Below, piece by piece: positions 1-9,213 of a DNA stretch of 64,000 nt; position 1 is the first letter of the stretch, and each line of letters begins with the position of its first letter. The position numbers and the translations under genes are program-made. The stretch is from contig JAHYYL010000001.1 in the NCBI GenBank assembly GCA_019424965.1, positions 24,762 to 88,761 of the forward strand. The letters run 5' to 3'. Under the pieces are notes generated by a model. That model did not search any database. It had not been told where the DNA came from and saw nothing but the letters and a program-made list of their open reading frames with translations. This DNA comes from Collinsella sp. (GTDB taxonomy: Bacteria; Actinomycetota; Coriobacteriia; Coriobacteriales; Coriobacteriaceae).

Positions 1-3000
1 TTCCTTGGCGTCGTAGGCCACGCCGTCGACGGACTGGCCGGCCTTCTCCTCCTTGAGCGTGTAGTCGTACTCGCCCAGGTTCAGGCCCTTGACGGTCAGC
101 TTGACCTTGCCATTCTTATCGTTGGTGCCGCGAGCGTCCTCATTGCCGTCCTGGTCGTACAAGCCGAAGGTGAACGCATCGGCCGTCAGGTCCTTGCCCG
201 CGAGAACTTTCGTGGCCTCAACGGTGACGTCCGCCGTCGGCTTCGTGTTGGTGAAGGTCGGCACGGCCTTCTCACCGTCGTAGGTGACGGTCGCCTTCAG
301 CTCGCCCTTTTCGTCGGTGACCTTGACGTGGACCTTCACGCCCTTCGCGTCGTAGACGACGGTCGAGTCGGCGCCCTTCACCTCCTTGATGGTGTAGTCG
401 TGGTCGCCCGGCGTAGCGTAGTCGATGGCTGCAAAGGCGACCTTGCCGTCCTTCTCGTTTTGGACAGTCTGGACCACGCTGCCGTCCTTGTCGAGCAGCT
501 GGAACGTGAAGTCACTCCCCGCGAGCTCACCGCCCGTGAAGCGCTTCGTCGCCTTGAGCGTTACCGAGGTCTCCTTCGGGCGGTACGTGTTCGTGATCAC
601 CGCAATCTGATCGTCGATCACCTGAGATGTGGCGGTGCCATCATCCTTATAGATCTGCTCCATTTTGACGACTGGCTCGGTCAGATTTCCCTTGCCGTCA
701 TACTTCACCGTTACGGTCACTTTGTATTCGGCGCTGGAGTAGCTGACACCGCCCAGCCAACTGGGATCGCTCTTGGCGGGCGTAGTCTCGGCAATGTAGT
801 AGGTGTACTTGCCAGGCTTCTCATACTTAATCTCTCCGAAGCTAAATTCTTCGGCGCTCGTAACGGTCTTCTCGACCTGCTTCATGCCGGCCACGGGCGC
901 TGCCGTGGCACCATCAGGCATCGGCGTTCCATCGGCGGCGCGCAGGCAAAGCTCGAAGCTGTCGGCGCTAGTCCACTCACGGCCGGTGAACTTCTTCTTC
1001 GCCTTGATGCCTGTGAGCGTCACCGAAGACTTCACGCTGTAGCTGTTGGTGAACACCAGCTTGTTGTCTTTGGCCACCGTGCCGTCGGAATTCTGCGGGG
1101 CAATCCTGCCCGAGATGCTATCGCCTTCTTCAGTCAGATTCTTGTCACCCTGCTTGCGGCCGGTCAGCTTATAGCCCGCGGGCATCTTGTCTGCGCCGGT
1201 CAGCTCCTGCACCGCGTACTGGTCACCCTCGGCGAGACCGTACACGCGGATCGTCTGGTCGGCCGTGATGGTCTGCTCGCGGCCGTTCTCGAGGTCGAAC
1301 AATTTGCCGACCTGCTTCTCGCTTGCGGTCCCCGCGTTCTCAAACACCGCGGCCTTGTACGTCTTCCCCGCCGTCGTGGGCACGGTGAACTTGAAGGTGA
1401 ACCCCGCGTCCGGTTTTCCCGTCAGGCCCGCTGGCACCATGACCTTCTTCATCACCTCGAGGCTCGCCTCGCGTTCGTTCGCCACGCGCACGCAGGTGGC
1501 GCCCGTAAACAGGGCGTTCAGATTCATGTCGCCCAGGTCGGCGCGGGCGCCCTTCGCATTAGTGTCACCAGACACGTCCTGCGTGATGCCCATACGTATC
1601 CAGCCCGTCTCGGTCTCCAGGCGGTAAGGTTCGTCCTTCTTGGTGGGCCCATACTGGTAGACACGTCCATTGGCGCCGTGCTTAAGATGTACCTCATTCT
1701 CGCCGCCCTTGGCGTCATTGTTCCAGGAAAGGTTGCCGTTGCCGTCGAGCGTCCCGTCGGACGTCTGGCGCTGGCCCTTGATCCACGTGAGCGTGTTGTC
1801 AATGTCGCCCTCTGCGCCAAACTGGCCCAGGCTCTTCATGAGCGAGCCCACGCCCACGAACGTCGAAACGCCGTCATCAACTGTACCAGCATCGGCGTGG
1901 ACGCCGTAATCGTCCACAATCACCTTGATGAGCCTGTCATTAAGCAGGAAGCCATTGGGCGCCGAGACCTCCTTCAGGAAGTAGGTACCCTTCACGAGCG
2001 GCTCGCTACTGTCGCTCGTAGACGGGAATACGCCCGCCCCTTCGAGCTTGACCGGGTTGGCGACCGACCTCGTCGTCAGGGTGTCGTAGGGGACCTGGTC
2101 GCCATCGAGCACGGCCTTGCCGTTCGCATCCGTAGTCACCTGGGTGGACTTGTAAAGGCCGAACTTCGCCCCGTCAACGGGCTTACCCTCGGTATCGGTC
2201 TTCTGCACGAACAGGCGATTCTGGATGTTCGTGACGAGCAGGCGCGTGGCGAACTGCCGCTTGAAGTTCGTGCCGTCTGCGATGTCGTCGCTGTACACGT
2301 GGACTGTGTTCTTAGGCGTCGCGTCGCCGATCGAGCTCGCCGTTGTGTGGTAGATGGCCACCGTGTACTCGGCATCCTTGCGGGCATCACCGCTCAGCAG
2401 GTAGTAGTACTTGGAGATGTCACCGGGCAGATTTTGAATCTCTACCTGGTACTGGCCGCTTGTGTTGAGCGTGAAGGCGTGCAGGTCCTTCTTCGCCGCC
2501 TCGATAGCACCGGTCATGCCCGGCTCCTTGGCGAGGGTGTATCCCGCTCCCGTCGATGGGTCGCCCGACACGGCGTACCAATTGCTCGGATCTTTGATAC
2601 CTGTGCCTGCGCTTTTGTCGCGCTTGAGCACCACAGCGAACAGTATGCCGGAGTCCAGATTGACGGTCTTGTCGGACTTCGTCAGGTCATTATTTGCCTT
2701 GTACACGGTCGACGGCGCGGTGATGGTCTCCTTCGCGGCGGCGAACGCACCGGTCTTCCACACGACGCTGCCCGCGTCCATACCGCCGCGGTTGATGATG
2801 ACGCCGCCCGCGCCGTTCTCAGCGCTCGCGGGCACGTACTCGAGCTGCATGCTACCACCCGTCGCCGCGAGACTCGAGCGGTATCCCTCGGGTACGCGCG
2901 TCTCCTTCAGGAGGTAGTACTTGTTGTTGTCGTGATCCTTGTTGTAGAGATCGTCGAAGTTGATGACGCCGTTGTCCACGTCGTTCGTGAGCGTTAGGTG

Positions 3001-4239
3001 GCCGGCCTCGTCCGTGGTACCGGAGCCGATGAGCTCGCCCACGGTCTTGAAGTCCTTGTCGGTCTTATAGAGCTTGAACTCGGCACCCTGTACGAACTTG
3101 CCGTCCTGGTCGAACTTGATGATGTCGGACTCGGGCACCGTCACGAGGTTGAACTTGAGCTCCATGTTGGAGTCGGTGGCGCCGCGCTCCAGGTAGAAGA
3201 ACTTGAGGGTGTGGTTGGTGCCGCCGGCGAAGGTGTTGCCGTTGAAGCCCGAAGTGTCCTTATTCGCCTTCTGGTACTTGTTCTTCAGTGTGCCGTCGTT
3301 ATTACCGTTCACCTTAATGTCGCCCGTACAAAAGTTGATGCTCAGACTCGCGCGGTTGTGAATACCGCCGATATCACCCACGAGGACATCGTCGATGAAC
3401 ACCCAGACGTCATCATCGCCGGCGAACTCGAACACCATGTCGTCGCCCGCGTTCGTCTTGCCGACAGCAGGCTGCACGAATCGCGTGGACATTGAGAGGC
3501 CGAAGTGGTGGTTGACGGGGCGGCCGTCGTTGTAGCGCGAATCACCGGTGTTGTCTGCCTTGATGCCGGTTTGGACGAGCCGGCCGTTTTCCTCTTTGAG
3601 CACCTTGTCTGCCGCGTCGAACGGGAAGAACTGACCCTGGTGGGGCGAATCGCCCACTTTGTCAATGCCCCAGGTGTCATAGATGTCGAAGGCATTCTTG
3701 TCAGCGTTGTAGGCTGCGTAGTTTTTGGAGCTGTCATAGACGTAGTAGCCGTTCTGAACCTTGAGGAGGCCCGTCACGCCAAAATGGGACGTCTTGCCGA
3801 TCTGGGCAGAGGAATCGAACAGGTAGCAGAGGGACTCGCCGCCCCAGGTTTTGGAAAGCTGCGGATAGCCGTCTAAAAGCGTGTTGTTGACAATGCCGGG
3901 CTGCGGGTTCGTGTTGCCCGTCCAATGGTTGAGCGACTCACCACCCTGGCCGTCGTTAAACTGGAACCGGTGGTTTGCGTTGACGCCGCCGTTGCCGGAA
4001 ACCGACAGATGGTTATCGGGATTCACCCAGTAATCAAACAGGTTGATTGTTGTCCCCGAAGGCGAAATCGTCGTAACCGTGTGGTCCGAAAACGCCGCTT
4101 CCGCACGGGTCGGCAGGAAGAAACTCGCCGTCAGCGCGACGGCGAGGGCCAAAACAATCACATATGGCGAGACCGGGCGCAGCCCACGACGACGGCCATA
4201 AGACATGACGGACCACCGCTCGCGCGGCCCGGTGTTCAC
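1..4239 (-). CDS. Giant secreted adhesin, fibro-slime plus isopeptide repeats (5' part; C-terminus outside window)
   Basis: An uninterrupted minus-strand frame runs from about 4239 off the left edge, giving over 1,400 residues. The likely start is GTG at 4239 (AGGGA eight bases upstream); ATG at 4206 is the alternative, and an in-frame TAA lies about 24 bases before the GTG. Counting from the ATG: a signal peptide (RRR, hydrophobic core, cut near AEA/AFS at about 37); a fibro-slime-type domain with DDDVWVFIDD at about 264; SpaA/Cna-B-like folds near 362 and 664 (KTDTEGKPVDGAKFGLYKS); a DUF7601-like domain near 910; then at least three Streptococcal pilin isopeptide-linkage type repeats beginning near 1055, 1211 and 1323 (for example KVLAGKDLTADAFTFGLYD). 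This is a covalently braced surface stalk. An LPXTG sorting signal is expected beyond the window but is not visible. Gene is certain; ligand unknown. Confidence 0.9.
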   Translation of the reverse strand, partial: MNTGPRERWSVMSYGRRRGLRPVSPYVIVLALAVALTASFFLPTRAEAAFSDHTVTTISPSGTTINLFDYWVNPDNHLSVSGNGGVNANHRFQFNDGQGGESLNHWTGNTNPQPGIVNNTLLDGYPQLSKTWGGESLCYLFDSSAQIGKTSHFGVTGLLKVQNGYYVYDSSKNYAAYNADKNAFDIYDTWGIDKVGDSPHQGQFFPFDAADKVLKEENGRLVQTGIKADNTGDSRYNDGRPVNHHFGLSMSTRFVQPAVGKTNAGDDMVFEFAGDDDVWVFIDDVLVGDIGGIHNRASLSINFCTGDIKVNGNNDGTLKNKYQKANKDTSGFNGNTFAGGTNHTLKFFYLERGATDSNMELKFNLVTVPESDIIKFDQDGKFVQGAEFKLYKTDKDFKTVGELIGSGTTDEAGHLTLTNDVDNGVINFDDLYNKDHDNNKYYLLKETRVPEGYRSSLAATGGSMQLEYVPASAENGAGGVIINRGGMDAGSVVWKTGAFAAAKETITAPSTVYKANNDLTKSDKTVNLDSGILFAVVLKRDKSAGTGIKDPSNWYAVSGDPSTGAGYTLAKEPGMTGAIEAAKKDLHAFTLNTSGQYQVEIQNLPGDISKYYYLLSGDARKDAEYTVAIYHTTASSIGDATPKNTVHVYSDDIADGTNFKRQFATRLLVTNIQNRLFVQKTDTEGKPVDGAKFGLYKSTQVTTDANGKAVLDGDQVPYDTLTTRSVANPVKLEGAGVFPSTSDSSEPLVKGTYFLKEVSAPNGFLLNDRLIKVIVDDYGVHADAGTVDDGVSTFVGVGSLMKSLGQFGAEGDIDNTLTWIKGQRQTSDGTLDGNGNLSWNNDAKGGENEVHLKHGANGRVYQYGPTKKDEPYRLETETGWIRMGITQDVSGDTNAKGARADLGDMNLNALFTGATCVRVANEREASLEVMKKVMVPAGLTGKPDAGFTFKFTVPTTAGKTYKAAVFENAGTASEKQVGKLFDLENGREQTITADQTIRVYGLAEGDQYAVQELTGADKMPAGYKLTGRKQGDKNLTEEGDSISGRIAPQNSDGTVAKDNKLVFTNSYSVKSSVTLTGIKAKKKFTGREWTSADSFELCLRAADGTPMPDGATAAPVAGMKQVEKTVTSAEEFSFGEIKYEKPGKYTYYIAETTPAKSDPSWLGGVSYSSAEYKVTVTVKYDGKGNLTEPVVKMEQIYKDDGTATSQVIDDQIAVITNTYRPKETSVTLKATKRFTGGELAGSDFTFQLLDKDGSVVQTVQNEKDGKVAFAAIDYATPGDHDYTIKEVKGADSTVVYDAKGVKVHVKVTDEKGELKATVTYDGEKAVPTFTNTKPTADVTVEATKVLAGKDLTADAFTFGLYDQDGNEDARGTNDKNGKVKLTVKGLNLGEYDYTLKEEKAGQSVDGVAYDAKE

Positions 4240-4318
4240 CAGGAAGTTCCCTGCTTAGACACCCCCCCCCGGTAGCATTATTCACGAGTCGAGACGTCGT
4301 CTCTCTGAGCTCCTGCAT
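4034..4318 (-). other. Leader ORF crossing a G9 tract upstream of the adhesin
   Basis: ATG at 4318 has an excellent ribosome site (GGGGAGGAAATT directly before it), better than the one in front of the adhesin itself. Codons 17-19 are three glycines encoded by the G9 tract at 4262-4270. With nine G this frame runs 94 codons and overlaps the adhesin start out of frame. With eight G it would stop at a TAA about 24 bases before the adhesin GTG. With ten G it would stop at a TGA overlapping the adhesin GTG (GTGA), a classic coupling arrangement. The ORF is seen; a role as a slippage-controlled translational switch is inference. Confidence 0.5.
4262..4270 (-). repeat. Homopolymeric G9 tract (C9 on + strand)
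   Basis: Nine consecutive C on the plus strand, read as nine G in the adhesin mRNA, 23 bases before the predicted adhesin GTG start. Tracts of this kind in front of surface-protein genes change length by replication slippage in many bacteria, and poly-G tracts do so in bifidobacterial pilus genes. Confidence 0.7.
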
Positions 4319-4504
4319 AATTTCCTCCCCAGTCACACGGCGACCTGCCCGGGTGCTCCCCGGGGGCCGAGGCAGTCTGGCACATGCCCGCAGTCGTTCA
4401 AGGAATACCAACCCCAGCATATGTCTCTTAAGATATCTTAGTCTTATTCTATGACAGTTTTTGTCTCATTACCGATGAAATCGGCTCAGTCCCTTTGTCG
4501 CATG
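4271..4504 (-). promoter_or_regulatory. Structured leader/promoter region of the adhesin
   Basis: This gap holds the adhesin promoter region. Visible items are a 12-base perfect palindrome TAAGATATCTTA at about 4429-4440, TAGAAT-like -10 sequence on the minus strand at 4446-4451, and a GC-rich hairpin around 4341-4375 built from CTGCC/GGCAG and CCCGGG/CCCGGG. No known riboswitch consensus was recognised. A half copy of the TGCGACAAAGGGAC element lies at 4484-4503 right after the peptidase stop codon. Confidence 0.35.
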
Positions 4505-5920
4505 CTAGAGCGTGTGGAGCAGGGCGATGAGGAAGCGGATGCCTTGGAGGTAGGCGCGACGGGTGATGCGCTCGTTGGTGCCGTGGACGCCGCGGTCGCA
4601 CTCGTCATCGTCGACCACAAAGGCCGAGAAGCGAATGCACTCAGGGCAAATGCGCTGGTAGTTGGCAGCGTCGGTCGCGCCAATCACGGTCGAGGGCACA
4701 ATCGCCAACGGCTCGAATGATCCGTTTTCCTCCGTCCCCTTTGGATCACGGAAATAGCGGGCGGCGATGGAGCGAACCGCCTCGAGGCCGGGACCACCGA
4801 TGCGCGGGGACGGCGAGGGTTCGGAGCTGCCGGGGCCCAGCTCCACTTCGACACGACCGGCAAGGTCCGCCCCGGCAACCGCCTCACGGCAGCACGCCAC
4901 AACGTCGGCCACGCTCGTGCCCTCAAGCATGCGGAAGTTAATGTTTGCCCACATATCCTGCGGCATCACGTTAGCACCGATGCTACCGCCCTCAATTTGG
5001 GTCGGTGCACAAGTGGTGGTCACGAGCGGATAGAGCTTCTTGCTGGCGAGGCACTCGCGCACGATGGCGTCCTTGTTGGCGGCAATCTCGTCGGCCGTGT
5101 AGAGCCCCAACTCGACGAGCTGGGCGGCAAGCAAGTCGGTCACACGCGTCGACCACTCGATATCGCAGATTGCGGCGATAGCGCGGCTCAGCACCTCGAG
5201 CGATGTGCCGCCGTAGGGGTTGGACGAATGCCCGCCCTCACTCTTCGTCTTGAGCACGATATCGGCGTAGCCCTTCTCGGCAAGGTCGGCATGCATAAGC
5301 CAGCCCTCGCCCGCGCTGTACTCGGCAGCCGGAACGATGCGGTAGTCGCCCTCGTCGATCAGGTACTCAAGCTCAATGCCGCGCTCCTCGAGCGCGCGGC
5401 CGATGGCGCCTGCGCCGTACTGCGTAGTCTCCTCGTCCTGGCCAAAGGCCAGGAGCAGTGTGCGCTCGTGCTGCCAACCGTGCGCCAGCGCATACTCAAC
5501 CGCTTCGAGAATGCCTGCGACCTGGTCCTTCATGTCGATCGCGCCGCGACCCCAAATGTAGGTGTCGTCCACGTGCCCGCTAAAGGGGGCGTGAGTCCAG
5601 TCGGCCTCGGTGCCGGGTACCACGGGAACCACGTCCATGTGGCCCATGAGCATGACGGGTTTGAGGGCAGGGTCGGAACCGCTAAGCGTCACCAATAGCG
5701 AATGGTCGATAAGCTCGACCTCGCCCGCCGCGAACACGCGCGGATACGCCTGCTGCATATACGCGCGCAGGTCGTCGAACGGCCGCCAGTTCACCGCCTC
5801 GGCATCCATACTCGAAATGGTCGGAAACGACAGCACGCGGCCCAAGCGCTCGCACGCGCCAGCCTCGTCTATATCGGCAAAATCGTCCTCATGCGCAAAG
5901 AAGCGCCAAACCTCGGCCAT
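4505..5920 (-). CDS. M20 family metallopeptidase (dipeptidase/carboxypeptidase type)
   Basis: A 471-residue cytoplasmic M20-type zinc peptidase. Seen motifs are GHMDVVPV near residue 94 (first metal histidine and aspartate), WGRGAIDMKDQV near 123 (bridging aspartate) and the catalytic DEE near 163, followed by a GGHSS element near 231 typical of the lid domain. Length fits the PM20D1-like branch. It lies 72 bases downstream of the amino-acid ABC transporter ATPase on the same strand with a hairpin between, so it may be read through from that operon and could trim imported peptides or acylated amino acids; substrate is inference. A half copy of a dispersed palindrome follows its stop codon. 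Confidence 0.9.
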   Translation of the reverse strand: MAEVWRFFAHEDDFADIDEAGACERLGRVLSFPTISSMDAEAVNWRPFDDLRAYMQQAYPRVFAAGEVELIDHSLLVTLSGSDPALKPVMLMGHMDVVPVVPGTEADWTHAPFSGHVDDTYIWGRGAIDMKDQVAGILEAVEYALAHGWQHERTLLLAFGQDEETTQYGAGAIGRALEERGIELEYLIDEGDYRIVPAAEYSAGEGWLMHADLAEKGYADIVLKTKSEGGHSSNPYGGTSLEVLSRAIAAICDIEWSTRVTDLLAAQLVELGLYTADEIAANKDAIVRECLASKKLYPLVTTTCAPTQIEGGSIGANVMPQDMWANINFRMLEGTSVADVVACCREAVAGADLAGRVEVELGPGSSEPSPSPRIGGPGLEAVRSIAARYFRDPKGTEENGSFEPLAIVPSTVIGATDAANYQRICPECIRFSAFVVDDDECDRGVHGTNERITRRAYLQGIRFLIALLHTL

Positions 5921-5943
5921 GACATCCTTTCGATTGTGACGAC

Positions 5944-5968
5944 AAGGGCCGCCCCACCGGAGCGGCCC
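5944..5968 (-). terminator. Hairpin between ABC ATPase and M20 peptidase
   Basis: AGGGCCGC pairs with GCGGCCCT across a nine-base loop, just downstream of the ATPase stop codon. The following run is T-poor (TTGTCG), so it may be a weak terminator or an RNA-stabilising hairpin rather than a full stop. Confidence 0.45.
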
Positions 5969-5992
5969 TGCCGCGTAAGCGTTTGCGGTCGG

Positions 5993-6778
5993 TTATTTGT
6001 CCTCGAGATAACGCGAGAGGAACTCGCGGGTGCGTTGGTGCTTGGGGTTGCCGAAGAGCTCGGCCGGCGCGGCGTCCTCGAGCACCACGCCCTTGTCCAT
6101 AAAGACCACGCGGTCGGACACGGTTCGGGCAAAGGCCATCTCGTGCGTGACGACCACCATGGTCATGCCGTCGGCAGCGAGCTTGCGCATGACCTCGAGC
6201 ACCTCTCCCACGATCTCGGGGTCGAGTGCGGAGGTCGGCTCGTCGAACAGCATGATCTGCGGATTCATGCACAGGGCACGGGCGATGGCCACGCGCTGTT
6301 TTTGACCACCGGACAGGCGGCCCACGGCGGCGTGCGCGAACTTTTCGAGCCCCACGCTCGTCAGATGCTCCATCGCGACCTTCTCGGCCTCGGCCTTGCT
6401 CATCTTTTTGAGCGTGACGGGCGCGAGCGTGCAGTTGTCGAGCACGTCCATGTTGTTGAACAGGTTAAAGCCCTGGAACACCATGCCGATGTCCTCGCGG
6501 AGTTTATTGATATTGCAGCGCTCGGCCGTAAGGTCCTGGCCGTGGAACCAGATGTGGCCCGCGTCCGGGGTCTCGAGCAGGTTGAGGCAGCGCAGGAAGG
6601 TCGACTTGCCCGAGCCCGAGGCGCCGATAATGGTGACGACCTCGCCGGGGTTAACGGACAGGTCGATGCCCTTGAGCACCTCGAGCGAGCCGAAGCTCTT
6701 GCGCAGGCCCTCGACGCGGATAAGCGGCTCATTTGTCTGTGCGGCGGCCGCAACGCCGGTAGTGGCGGTATCTGCCAT
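5993..6778 (-). CDS. Polar amino-acid ABC transporter ATP-binding protein
   Basis: The start at 6778 is chosen for its GAGGAGAATCATC ribosome site; the frame is open further upstream but lacks one. The 261-residue product has Walker [10 protein letters not shown], signature LSGGQKQR, Walker [14 protein letters not shown] and the H-loop THE, the GlnQ/HisP pattern. It powers the permease encoded immediately upstream (22-base gap). Short N-terminal linker of about 15 residues before the first strand. Substrate of the transporter is a polar amino acid by family; which one cannot be told. Confidence 0.95.
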   Translation of the reverse strand: MADTATTGVAAAAQTNEPLIRVEGLRKSFGSLEVLKGIDLSVNPGEVVTIIGASGSGKSTFLRCLNLLETPDAGHIWFHGQDLTAERCNINKLREDIGMVFQGFNLFNNMDVLDNCTLAPVTLKKMSKAEAEKVAMEHLTSVGLEKFAHAAVGRLSGGQKQRVAIARALCMNPQIMLFDEPTSALDPEIVGEVLEVMRKLAADGMTMVVVTHEMAFARTVSDRVVFMDKGVVLEDAAPAELFGNPKHQRTREFLSRYLEDK

Positions 6779-6800
6779 GATGATTCTCCTCGTCTTGAGC

Positions 6801-7949
6801 CTAGTTGGAGCTGGGCAGCGTTGCCGGGGCCTCGGCGCCGAGCTTTTTGCCAAAGGCCTCGAGCAGACGGCTCGCCACGAGCGTCAGGATCAGGTAGACC
6901 ACGAGTGCCACGCAGTAGACCTCCATCTGGCGGTAGTACACGCCGGCGACGGTGGTGGTGGCGTACATGAGGTCGAACACGCCGATAACCGAGAGCACCG
7001 ACGAATCCTTGATGTTGATGATGAGCTCGTTGGTGAGCGCCGGAATCGCGTTTTTAATGCCCTGGGGGAACACGACCTTGCGCATGGCCTGCCACTGCGA
7101 CAGACCCAGCGAGCGCGCCGCCTCGGCCTGGCCGGGATCGATGGACTCGATGCCGCCACGCAGGACCTCCATCATGTAGGCGGTGGAGTTGAGCGAGATG
7201 GTGACGAGGCCGGCAGTGAAGGTACTCCAAATCTGGTTGGCCTGGGTGGTCTCGAAGCCCATGCCGCGCAAAACGGTGAAGCCCGCGTAATAGATGAGCA
7301 GGCCCTGGACCATCATGGGCGTGCCGCGCACGATGGTGGAGTAGATGGTCGCAAAGCCGCGGCCGATACTCTTAAAGAAGCGTACCAGGTCGTTGTCCAC
7401 GCGGTCGAACGTCTGAATGCGCAGGAACACAAAGAGCAGCGCCAGGAAAAAGGCGATGACGGTACCGAAGGTCGCAAGTGCGATGGTGATCTCGATGCCG
7501 CGGATAAAGAAGTCGCCGCTCTTGTAGGTCATGTAGACCAGGCTCGACAAAAAGTCGCTGGGGTTGGAGTCCGAGACAATGCTCACCTGCACCAGGTCGA
7601 TAAATGACATGACGCAGCGGTCGACAAAGAAGATCGCCGCAATAGCAACGACGACATAGCTGCCCAGGCGCGCGCCGCGACGGAAGCGCTCGGAAGCAAA
7701 CGGCGACGTTTCGCGATAGTCGTTCCAGTGCATGAGTTTGGTGACCAGCGCCGCCGCCGACACGACGAGCCAGGCCCAAAGAATCGCCCAAAGGCAATCT
7801 TGGAACACGCCCGTGGGAGCCAGGAAGCTCAGCGGTGTGGGGTTGCGCTGGCTAAACGCCAGGCCGAGCGCCGCGATAGCGCTCGTGCCCAGATACACAT
7901 AACGGTGATCGGCCTTGATAAAAGAGGCCAGACGATTGACGGTTTTCAT
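6801..7949 (-). CDS. Polar amino-acid ABC transporter permease
   Basis: 382 residues, HisM/GlnP-type, start supported by GGGAGGCAGC. The family's usual core of about 220 residues is C-terminal, with the EAA-like loop [19 protein letters not shown] near residue 285. The N-terminal 130 residues add extra membrane segments (around 20-40, 50-70 and 90-110), which is longer than the standard permease. It sits nine bases after the binding-protein stop and 22 before the ATPase start, so the three genes form one operon. Confidence 0.93.
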   Translation of the reverse strand: MKTVNRLASFIKADHRYVYLGTSAIAALGLAFSQRNPTPLSFLAPTGVFQDCLWAILWAWLVVSAAALVTKLMHWNDYRETSPFASERFRRGARLGSYVVVAIAAIFFVDRCVMSFIDLVQVSIVSDSNPSDFLSSLVYMTYKSGDFFIRGIEITIALATFGTVIAFFLALLFVFLRIQTFDRVDNDLVRFFKSIGRGFATIYSTIVRGTPMMVQGLLIYYAGFTVLRGMGFETTQANQIWSTFTAGLVTISLNSTAYMMEVLRGGIESIDPGQAEAARSLGLSQWQAMRKVVFPQGIKNAIPALTNELIINIKDSSVLSVIGVFDLMYATTTVAGVYYRQMEVYCVALVVYLILTLVASRLLEAFGKKLGAEAPATLPSSN

Positions 7950-7958
7950 GCTGCCTCC

Positions 7959-8885
7959 CTATGCCGGCTGACGGTCGAGGCACGCGTCCCACATCTGGTC
8001 GCGTTCCTCTTGGCTAACGCCCTTGAGCGTCTTATCGATAAGTTTGAGCAGCTTGTCCGAGCCCTTGCGGCAGCCGACGTTTGCCGCGACCTCCTGCTTA
8101 AAGCCCTCGCCCTCCGCAAAGCGAATAGGCACAATGCCCGGGTTTTGGGCCATATAGCCCTTCTCGTTTTCGGTGTTGTAGGTCACGGCGTCGCAGGTGC
8201 CCTGCAGCAGGTTCGAAAACACCGTGGGCACCGAATCGACCGGATTCTTGTGAACGACGCCCGGGATCTCGTCGATGACGGTATCGAGCATCGTGTCCTT
8301 TTGGCCGAGCACCGTGGCGCCGCTAAAGTCGCTGAGCTTGGTCGCGCTTTGGTAGGGCGAACCCTCTTTTACGAACAGGCCAAAGTAGCCGATAAAGTAC
8401 GGATCGGAAAAACCGACAGACTCCTCGCGCTCGGGCGTGGCGCTCATGCCGGCAATAATGAGGTCGATCTGGCCGTTGTTGAGCGAATCGATGAGGCCCG
8501 AGAAGCTCTGCTTGACGGCAACGGGCTCGCCGCCAAGGGCCTTGCAGAGGATCTTTGCGATCTGAACATCGTAGCCATCGGCATAAGCGCCCTGCACGTT
8601 GTCGATGGGGATGGTGTACTCGCTGGCCTCGGAGACCTGCCAGTTGTACGGGGCGTAGGCCGCCTCCATGCCAATGCAGATCTTGTCCTTGCCGATCACG
8701 GAATCGGACAGGTCGTCGCGACCGCCGCCCGTGGTGGGCTGGACCACCTTGAGCGTGGACGGGCGCTGGCAGCCGGCAAGCGCGCCGGCGACGACGGAAG
8801 CGCTCGCAGCGAGGGCGCTACCCAGGAAGATGCGACGACTGCACACCGGCTGTGGATGCGCGTCGCGTTGATGGGGAGAATGCAT
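7959..8885 (-). CDS. Amino-acid ABC transporter substrate-binding lipoprotein
   Basis: Start at 8885 has GGGAAGGCAGATT upstream. The 308-residue product has a twin-arginine-like leader SRRIFLGSALAAS and a lipobox AGC at about residue 39, so it is predicted to be exported (possibly by Tat) and lipid-anchored. The body is an SBP family 3 bilobed fold (GMEAAYAPYNW near 72, DLIIAGMSATPER near 143). First gene of the operon with permease, ATPase and possibly the M20 peptidase. Confidence 0.93.
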   Translation of the reverse strand: MHSPHQRDAHPQPVCSRRIFLGSALAASASVVAGALAGCQRPSTLKVVQPTTGGGRDDLSDSVIGKDKICIGMEAAYAPYNWQVSEASEYTIPIDNVQGAYADGYDVQIAKILCKALGGEPVAVKQSFSGLIDSLNNGQIDLIIAGMSATPEREESVGFSDPYFIGYFGLFVKEGSPYQSATKLSDFSGATVLGQKDTMLDTVIDEIPGVVHKNPVDSVPTVFSNLLQGTCDAVTYNTENEKGYMAQNPGIVPIRFAEGEGFKQEVAANVGCRKGSDKLLKLIDKTLKGVSQEERDQMWDACLDRQPA

Positions 8886-9213
8886 AATCTGCCTTCCCTG
8901 TTGAATCGTATGCTGACGACTTAACAGGATATACGCCAGCGACCAGCAGCGCAGCACAAGCTCGAAAAATTAATAGACACACGGTAGTCATTGGGAACGT
9001 CGATGTTTTGGCAATGCCAGCGAGCGCCGCCCAGAGCGAACAAGTTGGCATGAAAAAGGCAGGGCATAGACCTTCTGGTCATGCCGTGCCTTTTGAATGG
9101 CAAATTTTCGCTCTGGGTGGCGCGCAGCGTCGACCGGCCCGCCGTTCGTCAGAACGGCGGAACCTAAGGGCGCAGCGTCGACCGGTCCGCCGTTCGCTAG
9201 AACGGCGGAACCT
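8886..9213. repeat. Gene-free stretch with a ~100-base hairpin and a tandem palindromic repeat
   Basis: Two structures fill the gap. At about 9022-9123 an imperfect palindrome with arms of about 50 bases (GCGCCGCCCAGAGCGAA near 9024 pairs with TTCGCTCTGGGTGGCGC near 9107); its tip, 9053-9094, is a bidirectional terminator-like hairpin flanked by AAAAA and TTTT, well placed to end the epimerase transcript. At 9122-9165 and 9170-9213 there are two near-identical 44-base direct repeats, each holding a perfect 9-base stem CCGCCGTTC/GAACGGCGG. The start of the ABC operon and its promoter occupy the first 100 bases; no clear -35/-10 was recognised. Confidence 0.7.

Noticed and set aside
328..2997. 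A long plus-strand open frame of nearly 900 codons
   Set aside because: It is the antisense shadow of the adhesin repeats; its translation is low-complexity H/R/L-rich and has no ribosome site, while the minus strand encodes recognisable domains.
4330..4400. Possible c-di-GMP or cobalamin riboswitch ahead of the adhesin
   Set aside because: A GC-rich hairpin is present but none of the conserved motifs of those classes was found.
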